Of a DNA stretch of 5,250 nt, positions 1 through 5,250 are shown in pieces. The notes beneath the pieces were generated by a model. The model was not told the DNA's origin and searched no databases. It was given only the letters and a program-made list of their open reading frames with translations. The stretch lies in the NCBI GenBank assembly GCA_903930725.1, contig CAIYZW010000039.1, positions 1 through 5,250 on the forward strand, in the 5' to 3' direction. The position numbers were made by a program, and so were the translations under genes. How positions within the stretch are numbered: position 1 is the first letter of the stretch; every line of letters starts with the position of its first letter. Origin of the DNA: an uncultured Bacteroidota bacterium (GTDB lineage: Bacteria; Bacteroidota; Bacteroidia; Bacteroidales; 4484-276).

Positions 1-341
1 GGAACCCGAAGCAAACAAAATTCGTTAGCTCTGACAAATTCATCTCCAATACGTTGCGTTGAGGTAGGGTGGGGGAATGAATTCCAATCTTCTGGTAAAA
101 CATCTAAAGGCACCTCTTTCATCTGGATTTCATCAGGGATAAAAATCGAAATCATTAAATAATCGTTTGGTAAGGTGGCTAATGTAAGATGCACAGCTAC
201 TTCGGCCATCGCAAGAGAACGATTCTGAGCTGTGTAAATCAATTCGGTTCCTGCCGAATTCCAGCGTGCACCGTACAAAGCTGCCCCTCTGCCATTTAGG
301 TAGTCGGGATGCTTTTTTCGTGCAAGGCGGTAAACAATCAT
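1..341 (-). CDS. RES-domain toxin of a type II toxin-antitoxin pair (3' end cut off by window edge)
   Basis: Reverse-strand reading from the ATG at 341-339 gives 113 open codons to the left edge, with no stop. The family is recognisable from the RES core: GRGAALYGARWNSAG (residues 17-31), then IYTAQNRSLAMAEVAVH (35-51), and TQRIGDEF (95-102). The conserved polar residues of the fold are present: Arg26, Tyr36 and Glu47. Family members are usually about 150-160 residues, so roughly 40 residues are missing, including the stretch after LLRVP that normally carries a conserved Ser and an Asn-Pro motif. Characterised RES toxins (MbcT, Res) degrade NAD+ by phosphorolysis or hydrolysis in the cytoplasm, and ParT modifies a metabolic enzyme; which activity applies here cannot be told. 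It directly follows the antitoxin gene (TAA then ATG, no gap), so translational coupling is likely. Whether the toxin is intact cannot be judged from this window. Confidence 0.93.
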   Translation of the reverse strand, partial: MIVYRLARKKHPDYLNGRGAALYGARWNSAGTELIYTAQNRSLAMAEVAVHLTLATLPNDYLMISIFIPDEIQMKEVPLDVLPEDWNSFPHPTSTQRIGDEFVRANEFCLLRV

Positions 342-839
342 TTAAACAAAGATTCCGTGATCAATCCGTGTAAGTTCGGCCATAACCAGTTCCTTGCCGT
401 ACGAGTTTTTAATCATCTCGATCGGTTTTGAACTTCCAAGCGCAAAATTTGGTGTATTCAGCCAGAGCTTAAACTTATCGAGCGTATCAAAAACGCTGAT
501 ACCAAAATTGGTAACTTCGGCTACTTCGATAATTTTTTCGGTGTGAATGGGCTTAAATCTGAAATCTCTTTGCAATTTGTACCGCTGAAGCGATTTTGCC
601 GACAGCCCCAGAAATGCAGTCCAGTCGTCATCGGTAAACGGGGTAACCTGTTTAATCATGTTAAAGAGATTAAACGGAATTCCATCTCTGATAGCCAGAA
701 CAATGAGGTATTTTAACGAAAAAAACTTTTGATAGGTCAGGTTTACAATGTTGGTTTTGAGGTTCTGTTTGCGCTCAACATCCAATGCAAAAGTATTAAT
801 GGCCTCGTCCAACTCCTTGGTTAATGTATTTGCTTTCAT
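342..839 (-). CDS. Xre/MbcA/ParS-family antitoxin (DUF2384-type), partner of the RES toxin
   Basis: This is a 165-residue cytoplasmic protein when started at the ATG at 839-837. Residues 1-50 are a predicted helical, charged N-terminal extension. Residues about 54-108 form the Xre-like helix-turn-helix, with FTDDDWTAFLGLSAKSLQRY (68-87) as the recognisable core. Residues about 113-165 are the toxin-binding C-terminal domain (ISVFDTLDKFKLWLNTPN, then the PIEMIKNSYGKELVMAELTR helices). In this family the C-terminal tail blocks the toxin active site and the HTH represses the operon. An in-frame ATG at 968 would give 208 residues, but it lies upstream of the promoter-like TATCTTTG at 859-866, and its added 43 residues are Lys/Phe/Tyr-rich and translated from A/T tracts. 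An ATG at 851 would sit almost at the expected transcription start. The 839 start is therefore preferred. The antitoxin-first, toxin-second order is the usual one for RES systems. Confidence 0.9.
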   Translation of the reverse strand: MKANTLTKELDEAINTFALDVERKQNLKTNIVNLTYQKFFSLKYLIVLAIRDGIPFNLFNMIKQVTPFTDDDWTAFLGLSAKSLQRYKLQRDFRFKPIHTEKIIEVAEVTNFGISVFDTLDKFKLWLNTPNFALGSSKPIEMIKNSYGKELVMAELTRIDHGIFV

Positions 840-847
840 ATTTTGGA

Positions 848-876
848 ACATTTGACCACAAAGATAAGACAAATGT
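848..876. promoter_or_regulatory. Inverted repeat around the antitoxin promoter, candidate autoregulatory operator
   Basis: On the plus strand ACATTTG (848-854) and CAAATGT (870-876) are exact reverse complements separated by 15 bp. Beyond the arms, GGA (845-847) and TCC (876-878) also complement each other with a 1-nt offset. The arm centres are 22 bp apart, about two helical turns. The symmetry centre at 862 coincides with the middle of the -7 element at 859-866. A dimer of the helix-turn-helix antitoxin bound here would cover the promoter, as is usual for type II toxin-antitoxin operons. That the antitoxin is the binder is an inference. Confidence 0.5.
859..866 (-). promoter_or_regulatory. 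Probable Bacteroidota -7 promoter element for the antitoxin-toxin operon
   Basis: The reverse strand reads TATCTTTG, an exact match to the Bacteroidota -7 consensus TAnnTTTG. Transcription would begin near 850-853, leaving a leader of about 11-14 nt before the ATG at 839. No convincing -33 TTTG lies at the ideal distance: the nearest TTTC ends 14 bp upstream. The call therefore rests on the -7 match, its position, and the inverted repeat centred on it. Confidence 0.6.
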
Positions 877-998
877 CCGGGAAACCGTTTTTTATTTTTT
901 TTTTGATTGGAGAAGTACCAAAAACAACTCGGTTTTCTGTAAAAAAAATATATTCCTGCCTTTAACACTTAAACTGGCAAATGGTCTTTAATAATTTC

Positions 999-1006
999 TA
1001 AATTTG
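999..1006 (+). promoter_or_regulatory. Probable -7 promoter element for the rightward sugar-catabolic operon
   Basis: TAAATTTG matches the Bacteroidota -7 consensus TAnnTTTG exactly. It sits 34 bp upstream of the ATG at 1041, giving a predicted leader of roughly 25-30 nt. No clear -33 TTTG is seen at the usual spacing, so strength and sigma-factor dependence are uncertain. The leader before the ATG (cctgaaaagt) has no strong Shine-Dalgarno sequence, which is normal for this phylum. Confidence 0.5.
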
Positions 1007-1040
1007 CGCTTAATAAAAAGTTTATCCAAACCTGAAAAGT

Positions 1041-1886
1041 ATGAACAGAAGAACTTTCGTTAAAGGCATTTCGGCCACAGCAGCCGCTACTATTATTCTT
1101 CCCTCCGATTTGCTGGCCTTTCCAAAGACAAAAGTCATCGGAATCCAACTCTACACCTTACGCGATTTAATAGCCACCGACTTTACCGGAACACTCAAAA
1201 AAATCAGGAAAGCGGGCTATAATTCGGTTGAAGCGGCTGGTTATGGCGACCGTAAATTTTACGGTTATTCGCCAAAAGAATACAAAAAAATTGTGACCGG
1301 CCTCGGACTTGCTCCAACAAGTTCGCACAGCAACGTAAGTATCGAAAATATCGGCCCGGCTATCGAAGACCACCTTGAGGCAGGAATGAATTACCTCGTA
1401 ATTCCCTATCTTGGCGAGGAAAAACGGAAAACTATTGATGACTATAAAAAACTTGCCGGCGAATTCAACGCCATGGGTAAATTGTGCCGCGAAGCAGGTT
1501 TAGGATTTGGATATCATAACCACGCCTTTGAATTTGAAAAAATGGGCAACGAAATTCCTTACGATGTTTTGATCGAAAACACCGATCCCAAATATGTTTT
1601 TATGCAGGTTGACCTTTTCTGGATGGTTTATGGCGGCCATCAACCCGAGGAATATTTTACCAGGTACCCCGGCCGTTTCGAGTTGTGGCATATCAAAGAT
1701 ATGGACAACACACCAAACCGCGAATGCACCGAAATCGGTGATGGCATCATCAACTATGCGAAGGTTTTTAAAATGAAAGACCTGGCAGGGATGAAGCACT
1801 TTTTTGTAGAGCAGGAAGCCTTCAAAATGGATCCAATCAAAAGCATCGCCAAAAGCCATCATTTCTTAAAGTCGCTATCTTATTAA
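1041..1886 (+). CDS. Tat-exported sugar phosphate isomerase/epimerase-like TIM-barrel protein
   Basis: This 281-residue protein belongs to the xylose-isomerase-like TIM-barrel family (AP endonuclease 2 fold). The N-terminus MNRRTFVKG is a twin-arginine motif followed by a short hydrophobic, Ala-rich stretch to about Ala26, with no lipobox Cys, so export as a folded soluble periplasmic protein is expected. Barrel landmarks: IGIQLYTLRD (33-42, strand 1), SVEAAGYG with Glu64 (62-69), YHNHAFEFE (158-166), the VDLFW strand with Asp191, LWHIKDM with His217, and FVEQE with Glu257 and Glu259. His, Asp, His and Glu at strand ends are the usual metal-ligand or catalytic positions, so a divalent-metal-dependent activity is likely. 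Relatives isomerise, epimerise, dehydrate, or eliminate keto-sugars and keto-glycosides; despite the family name a phosphorylated substrate is unlikely outside the cytoplasm. It is first in the operon and 2 bp from the next gene. The exact reaction is not determinable here. Confidence 0.9.
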   Translation: MNRRTFVKGISATAAATIILPSDLLAFPKTKVIGIQLYTLRDLIATDFTGTLKKIRKAGYNSVEAAGYGDRKFYGYSPKEYKKIVTGLGLAPTSSHSNVSIENIGPAIEDHLEAGMNYLVIPYLGEEKRKTIDDYKKLAGEFNAMGKLCREAGLGFGYHNHAFEFEKMGNEIPYDVLIENTDPKYVFMQVDLFWMVYGGHQPEEYFTRYPGRFELWHIKDMDNTPNRECTEIGDGIINYAKVFKMKDLAGMKHFFVEQEAFKMDPIKSIAKSHHFLKSLSY

Positions 1887-1888
1887 AA

Positions 1889-2944
1889 ATGGCCGGAAAA
1901 ATTATACAGGTTGCAATTGTGGGGTTTGGCCTTTCGGGAAGAGTTTTCCATGCGCCGTTTTTGCACGTTCTTCCGGGGTTTAACATTCGCAAAGTTGTCG
2001 AAAGAAGCACTTCAAAATCCAGCGAAATTTATCCTTACATTCAGGTTGTCAGAGATTTCGAAAATATCATTCACGACCCGGAAATTGATGTTGTGGTTAT
2101 TTGTTCCCCAAATGCCCTTCATTTTTCTCAGGCCACCAAATGTTTGAAAGCAGGCAAACATGTAATCATCGAAAAGCCTTTTGCACCAACATCTGCGGAA
2201 GCAAACGAGTTGATAAAATCAGCCGAAAGTTGCGGCCGGAAAATCTTCGTTTATCAAAACCGGCGCTGGGATGGCGATTTCAAAACAATTAAACATATTC
2301 TGGGCGGCAAATATTTGGGCGATATCAAAGAATACGAAGCCCATTTCGACAGATTTCGTCCGGTTTATAATCCGACAGGTTGGAAAGACGAAAACCTTGC
2401 TGCTTCAGGCGTTTTATACGATCTTGGCGCACATTTGATTGACCAGGCTTTGCAGTTGTTCGGAATCCCCAAAAGCATTTTTGCCGACATCCGAAAACAA
2501 CGCGAAGGAAGTCCCGTGGATGATTATTTTGATGTTCATCTTTTTTATGATGGATTTAAGGCCATTTTAAAAGCTGGTATGATGGTAAAAATCCCAGGTC
2601 CGCGTTACATCATCCATGGCAACATTGGTTCGTACGTAAAATATGGAATTGACCCGCAGGAGGCCGCTTTAAAAAATGGTGAAATGCCGGATTATCCAGG
2701 CTGGGGAAGAGAGATGGAAATTGATTGGGGTAGTTTTGCTGGTGTAATGGATGGTGCGCCGATTAATGGAAAAATGGCAACATTGCCAGGGAATTATTCC
2801 GGCTTTTTCGAAAATGTTTACCAGGTTTTGATAAATGATGCCGAAATGGCCGTTAAACCAGAGGAAGCAAGAGATGTTATCAGAATTATTGAGCTGGCTT
2901 ACATGAGCAACGAAATGAAAACAATGATCGAATTCAGATATTAA
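1889..2944 (+). CDS. Gfo/Idh/MocA-family NAD(P)-dependent dehydrogenase, YdgJ/IolW-like, cytoplasmic
   Basis: This 351-residue protein has full family length and no signal peptide. The Rossmann domain (about 5-125) starts with VGFGLSG (11-17) and HAPF (21-24), continues with VVVICSPNALH (68-78), and ends with the IIEKPF motif (93-98), where Lys96 is the usual catalytic lysine. The C-terminal substrate domain carries FVYQNRRWDGDF (120-131), HFDRFRP (152-158), VLYDLGAHLIDQ (175-186) with conserved Asp178 and His182, and GSYVKYGIDPQE (247-258). These signatures are those of the E. coli YdgJ and Bacillus IolW group, whose known members oxidise scyllo-inositol to scyllo-inosose. In this operon a keto-sugar reductase or sugar dehydrogenase role is equally plausible. 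It starts 2 bp after the upstream stop codon, so the two are very probably translationally coupled. Being cytoplasmic, it would act on an imported product of the exported enzymes around it. Confidence 0.92.
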   Translation: MAGKIIQVAIVGFGLSGRVFHAPFLHVLPGFNIRKVVERSTSKSSEIYPYIQVVRDFENIIHDPEIDVVVICSPNALHFSQATKCLKAGKHVIIEKPFAPTSAEANELIKSAESCGRKIFVYQNRRWDGDFKTIKHILGGKYLGDIKEYEAHFDRFRPVYNPTGWKDENLAASGVLYDLGAHLIDQALQLFGIPKSIFADIRKQREGSPVDDYFDVHLFYDGFKAILKAGMMVKIPGPRYIIHGNIGSYVKYGIDPQEAALKNGEMPDYPGWGREMEIDWGSFAGVMDGAPINGKMATLPGNYSGFFENVYQVLINDAEMAVKPEEARDVIRIIELAYMSNEMKTMIEFRY

Positions 2945-2961
2945 CAACTAAAATTAGTAAG

Positions 2962-4449
2962 ATGAAAGAAAATGACGAAAACATGATCAGCCGCCGCAGG
3001 TTTATCGGCAATGTTGCCACTGTGGCTGCCGGCATTACTATTCTGCCGAGCAAAGTCATCAGCGGTTTAGGTTACAAAGCGCCAAGCGATAAACTAAATA
3101 TTGCCGCCGTAGGAATTGGTGGAATAGGAGGTATAAACCTGCAGCATTGTGCCGGCGAAAATATCGTTGGCCTTTGCGACGTGGACTGGGATTATGCAGC
3201 AGCAACTTTTGCAGCTTATCCTGCCGCCAAAAAGTACAGCGATTACCGCAAAATGCTGGACGAAATGGGCAAATCCATTGATGCCGTAATTGTGGCCACT
3301 CCCGACCATACACACGCCATCGTTACTGCCGCCGCCATCCGGATGGGCAAACACGTGTATGTTCAAAAACCATTAACACACACGGTTTATGAATCGAGGA
3401 AACTGGCCGAACTTGCCCGCGAATACAAGGTTGCCACTCAAATGGGTAACCAGGGAAATTCGGGCGAAGGCATCCGCCAGGCTGTCGAAATGATTTGGGA
3501 TGGTGCCATTGGCGAAATCGAAGAAGTTCATGCCTGGACAAACCGGCCTATCTGGCCACAGGGTTTGGAGCGGCCCGGTGAAACACCATCGTTGCCACCA
3601 ACTATGGATTGGGACAGTTTTATTGGTCCGGCCAAATGGCGGCCTTACCATCCTTCATACACACCCTGGAACTGGCGCGCCTGGTGGGATTTTGGCACCG
3701 GCGCACTTGGCGACATGGCCTGCCACATTGTTGACCCGGCCTTCTGGGCTTTACAACTCGGACATCCAACCTGCATTCACGGAAGTTCAACACAGGTAAA
3801 CACCGAAAGCGCTCCTCATGCCGGAGTTGTTCATTACGAATTTCCGGATCGCGGAAAAGTTGGAAAAATTAAGCTCCCTCCCGTAAAACTTACCTGGTAC
3901 GATGGCGGTTTGATGCCTCCTCGTCCTGAAGAATTGAAAGACGGACAAATTATGGGCGACATGAATGGTGGCGTTTTGTTTGTTGGTAAAAAAGGCAAAT
4001 TGATGACCGAATGTTATGGCAGGAATCCAATTCTGCTTCCGGAGAACCTCCAAAAGGATTACAAACGCCCGGCGCCTTCGATCAGAAGAATCGAAAATGC
4101 CATGGATGGCGGACACGAGCTTGATTGGATAAGAGCATGCAAAGAAAGCCCCGAAAGCCGCGTTAAAACATCATCCAACTTCGATTATAGCGGCCCGTTA
4201 AACGAAGTAGTGGTGATGGGAAATCTGGCTATCAGGCTTCAGGATTTGAAACGAAAACTGATGTGGGACGGCGAAAAAATGGAAATTACCAACCTTACCG
4301 ATGCCGACGAAATCAGGGTTGTAAATTCGGATAAATTTACGGTAATCAAAGGCCATCCACATTTCGATACAAAATACGACACCATGAAAGCCAAACCGGC
4401 TGCTCAGGAATATATCCGTCACACGTATCGCGAAGGGTGGGCGCTTTAG
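2962..4449 (+). CDS. Tat-exported Gfo/Idh/MocA-family oxidoreductase
   Basis: This protein has 495 residues. The N-terminus has a twin-arginine signal, ISRRRFIG (9-16), then a hydrophobic stretch TVAAGITILPS (20-30). A second Met at residue 8 could be the true start without changing the signal. The Rossmann fold begins at about 45 (NIAAVGIGGIGG, 46-57), followed by VATPDHTHA (111-119) and YVQKPLTH (133-140), where Lys136 replaces the lysine of the usual EKP motif in a QKP variant. The substrate domain includes an aromatic-rich segment (TNRPIWPQG at 193-201, SYTPWNWRAWWDFGTG at 232-247) and ALGDMACHIVD (248-258) with the conserved Asp251 and His255 pair. This long exported type, with its own C-terminal extension, is frequent in Bacteroidota and planctomycete sugar loci. 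Tat export fits a protein that folds with NAD(P) bound before crossing the membrane, as in glucose-fructose oxidoreductase. Oxidation of a sugar or glycoside hydroxyl is likely; the substrate is unknown. Confidence 0.92.
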   Translation: MKENDENMISRRRFIGNVATVAAGITILPSKVISGLGYKAPSDKLNIAAVGIGGIGGINLQHCAGENIVGLCDVDWDYAAATFAAYPAAKKYSDYRKMLDEMGKSIDAVIVATPDHTHAIVTAAAIRMGKHVYVQKPLTHTVYESRKLAELAREYKVATQMGNQGNSGEGIRQAVEMIWDGAIGEIEEVHAWTNRPIWPQGLERPGETPSLPPTMDWDSFIGPAKWRPYHPSYTPWNWRAWWDFGTGALGDMACHIVDPAFWALQLGHPTCIHGSSTQVNTESAPHAGVVHYEFPDRGKVGKIKLPPVKLTWYDGGLMPPRPEELKDGQIMGDMNGGVLFVGKKGKLMTECYGRNPILLPENLQKDYKRPAPSIRRIENAMDGGHELDWIRACKESPESRVKTSSNFDYSGPLNEVVVMGNLAIRLQDLKRKLMWDGEKMEITNLTDADEIRVVNSDKFTVIKGHPHFDTKYDTMKAKPAAQEYIRHTYREGWAL

Positions 4450-4451
4450 GA

Positions 4452-4493
4452 AGTTGGCAGTGGCCAGTGGCCAGTGTCCAGTGGCCAGTTGGC
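4452..4493. repeat. Heptanucleotide tandem repeat, six units of AGTGGCC and variants
   Basis: Six consecutive 7-bp units fill the start of the gap after the TAG at 4447-4449. Units 2, 3 and 5 are AGTGGCC, unit 4 is AGTGTCC, and the two outermost units are both AGTTGGC. Each AGTGGCC followed by A contains the self-complementary hexamer TGGCCA, so the transcript could fold into alternative hairpins. The period is not a multiple of three and the repeat is intergenic. Its G/C-rich composition contrasts with the A/T-rich DNA that follows. It could be a slippage-prone microsatellite; a role in mRNA stability or attenuation is speculative. Confidence 0.85.
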
Positions 4494-4505
4494 AGTTTTA
4501 ACAGG

Positions 4506-4517
4506 ATAAAATTTTAT
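4506..4517. repeat. 12-bp perfect A/T palindrome in the leader of the DUF1080 gene
   Basis: ATAAAATTTTAT is a perfect palindrome 20 bp upstream of the ATG at 4538. Palindromes made only of A and T arise easily in such A/T-rich leaders, so this may be chance. The segment 4506-4537 is otherwise an A/T-rich leader of the kind that favours translation initiation in Bacteroidota. No TAnnTTTG promoter element was found between 4450 and 4537, so the downstream gene is probably read from the upstream operon transcript. Confidence 0.4.
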
Positions 4518-4537
4518 AATATTAAAAGATAAATGAC

Positions 4538-5250
4538 ATGAGAACAGTTTTAAAAATTTCGGTATTTATGATGATTGCGGTTATAGTTTTTGCTTGCGCT
4601 ACCTCTAAATCCAAACAAAAAAAGGAAGAAGGCTGGGTTTCGCTTTTTGATGGAAAAACAACCACCGAATGGCGCGGCTACAATCAGCAAGCCTTCCCCG
4701 TAAAGGGTTGGGTGGTTGAAGATGGTGTACTGCATGTGATGGGTTCGGGTAAAGGTGAAGCCGGTGGCGGTGGTGACATCATCACCAGGAAGAAGTATAA
4801 AAACTTTGAGCTTTCGCTCGAATGGAAAGTTTCGGAAGGTGGAAACAGCGGCATTTTTTACCTTGCCCAGGAAAAACCCGATCAGCCAATCTGGAAATCG
4901 GCTCCGGAGATGCAGATTCTCGATAACGAGCGCCATCCAGACGCAAAACTGGGTGTTGATGGAAACCGCATGGCCGGCTCACTTTACGATCTTATCCCCG
5001 GAAAGCCAAAAGCAGTAAAGCCTGCCGGTGAATGGAACGAGGTTAAAATTATGGTTTATAAAGGAACTGTGGTTCATTGGGTAAACGGTGTAAATGTGCT
5101 CGAATACCATTTGTGGACTCCTGAATGGAAAGAGATGTGCGCAAACAGCAAATTTAAAGATTTTACCGATTTTGTAAATACCGCCGAAGAAGGCTACATC
5201 GGCCTGCAGGATCACGGCGATGACGTCTGGTTCAGGAATATCAAAATTAA
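4538..5250 (+). CDS. DUF1080 / 3-keto-disaccharide hydrolase family lipoprotein (last codons beyond window)
   Basis: Reading from the ATG at 4538 gives 237 complete codons and two bases of the next, with no stop before the window ends. Residues 1-20 form a lipoprotein signal peptide: MRTVLK, a hydrophobic core, and VFAC with the lipidated Cys20, so the protein should be membrane-anchored on the periplasmic or outer-membrane side. The rest is one DUF1080 domain (PF06439): GWVSLFDGKTTTEWRGY (32-48), FELSLEWKVSEGGNSGIFY (90-108), PEMQILDN (123-130), AGSLYDL (146-152), EWNEVKIMV (165-173), HWVNGVNVLEY (180-190) and GYIGLQDHGDDVWFRNIKI (219-237). The last block is the standard C-terminal strand, so only a few residues are missing. 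The fold is a concanavalin-like beta sandwich, and family members cleave 3-keto-glycosides. Placement after two Gfo/Idh genes and a TIM-barrel gene supports that role. The 88-bp gap upstream contains a heptamer repeat, but orientation and function argue for the same operon. Confidence 0.93.
   Translation, partial: MRTVLKISVFMMIAVIVFACATSKSKQKKEEGWVSLFDGKTTTEWRGYNQQAFPVKGWVVEDGVLHVMGSGKGEAGGGGDIITRKKYKNFELSLEWKVSEGGNSGIFYLAQEKPDQPIWKSAPEMQILDNERHPDAKLGVDGNRMAGSLYDLIPGKPKAVKPAGEWNEVKIMVYKGTVVHWVNGVNVLEYHLWTPEWKEMCANSKFKDFTDFVNTAEEGYIGLQDHGDDVWFRNIKI

Noticed and set aside
884..950. Poly-T (890-904) and poly-A (940-949) tracts as possible terminators
   Set aside because: They lie between two divergent genes, no gene ends there, and I see no G/C-rich stem beside them. 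They are more likely A/T-rich promoter-region DNA.
840..968. Longer antitoxin reading frame starting at 968
   Set aside because: The extra 43 codons cover A/T homopolymer tracts, a perfect -7 promoter match and an inverted repeat, and give a Lys/Phe/Tyr-rich peptide unlike an antitoxin N-terminus. The ATG at 839 fits the promoter.
1041..4449. Overlapping open frames on both strands inside the four rightward genes
   Set aside because: All lie within genes with clear family motifs, have low-complexity or unlikely compositions, and show no recognisable domains or start signals. They are shadow frames.
1..4449. A functional link between the NAD+-targeting toxin family and the neighbouring NAD(P)-dependent dehydrogenases
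   Set aside because: The two units are divergently transcribed with separate promoters and share no visible sequence element. Adjacency alone does not support a joint system.
4452..4493. CRISPR array or Rho-independent terminator
   Set aside because: The 7-bp units are contiguous with no spacers, and no T-run follows a stable stem, so neither a CRISPR nor an intrinsic terminator is supported.

Overview
The window looks like chromosomal DNA from a member of the Bacteroidota. Three things point there: TAnnTTTG-type -7 promoter elements, weak or absent Shine-Dalgarno sequences with A-rich leaders, and gene families typical of polysaccharide-degrading Bacteroidota and planctomycetes (Tat-exported Gfo/Idh proteins and DUF1080 lipoproteins). 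A genus cannot be named from the sequence.

Left part (1-839, minus strand): a type II toxin-antitoxin pair. The antitoxin gene (Xre/MbcA/ParS family) comes first and the RES-domain toxin follows. The antitoxin stop codon directly abuts the toxin start codon, and the toxin runs off the left edge after 113 codons. Upstream of the antitoxin is a TATCTTTG promoter element centred inside a 7-bp inverted repeat, a good candidate for an autoregulatory operator.

Middle (840-1040): a 201-bp divergent intergenic region. It holds that promoter and operator, A/T homopolymer tracts, and a TAAATTTG promoter element for the rightward operon.

Right part (1041-5250, plus strand): four co-directional genes. 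They encode a Tat-exported xylose-isomerase-like TIM-barrel protein; a cytoplasmic Gfo/Idh dehydrogenase of the YdgJ/IolW type, 2 bp downstream; a Tat-exported Gfo/Idh oxidoreductase, 17 bp further on; and, after an 88-bp gap containing a heptanucleotide tandem repeat, a DUF1080 (3-keto-disaccharide hydrolase family) lipoprotein that lacks only its last few codons at the right edge. This set matches oxidation-assisted sugar or glycoside breakdown. In such a scheme a dehydrogenase makes a keto-sugar, the DUF1080 and TIM-barrel proteins cleave or rearrange the keto-glycoside, and a second dehydrogenase re-reduces or further processes the product. The signal peptides imply that three of the four steps happen outside the cytoplasm and one inside. 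The pathway is inferred from families and gene order; the substrate cannot be read from the sequence. Inositol or inosose metabolism is the main alternative.
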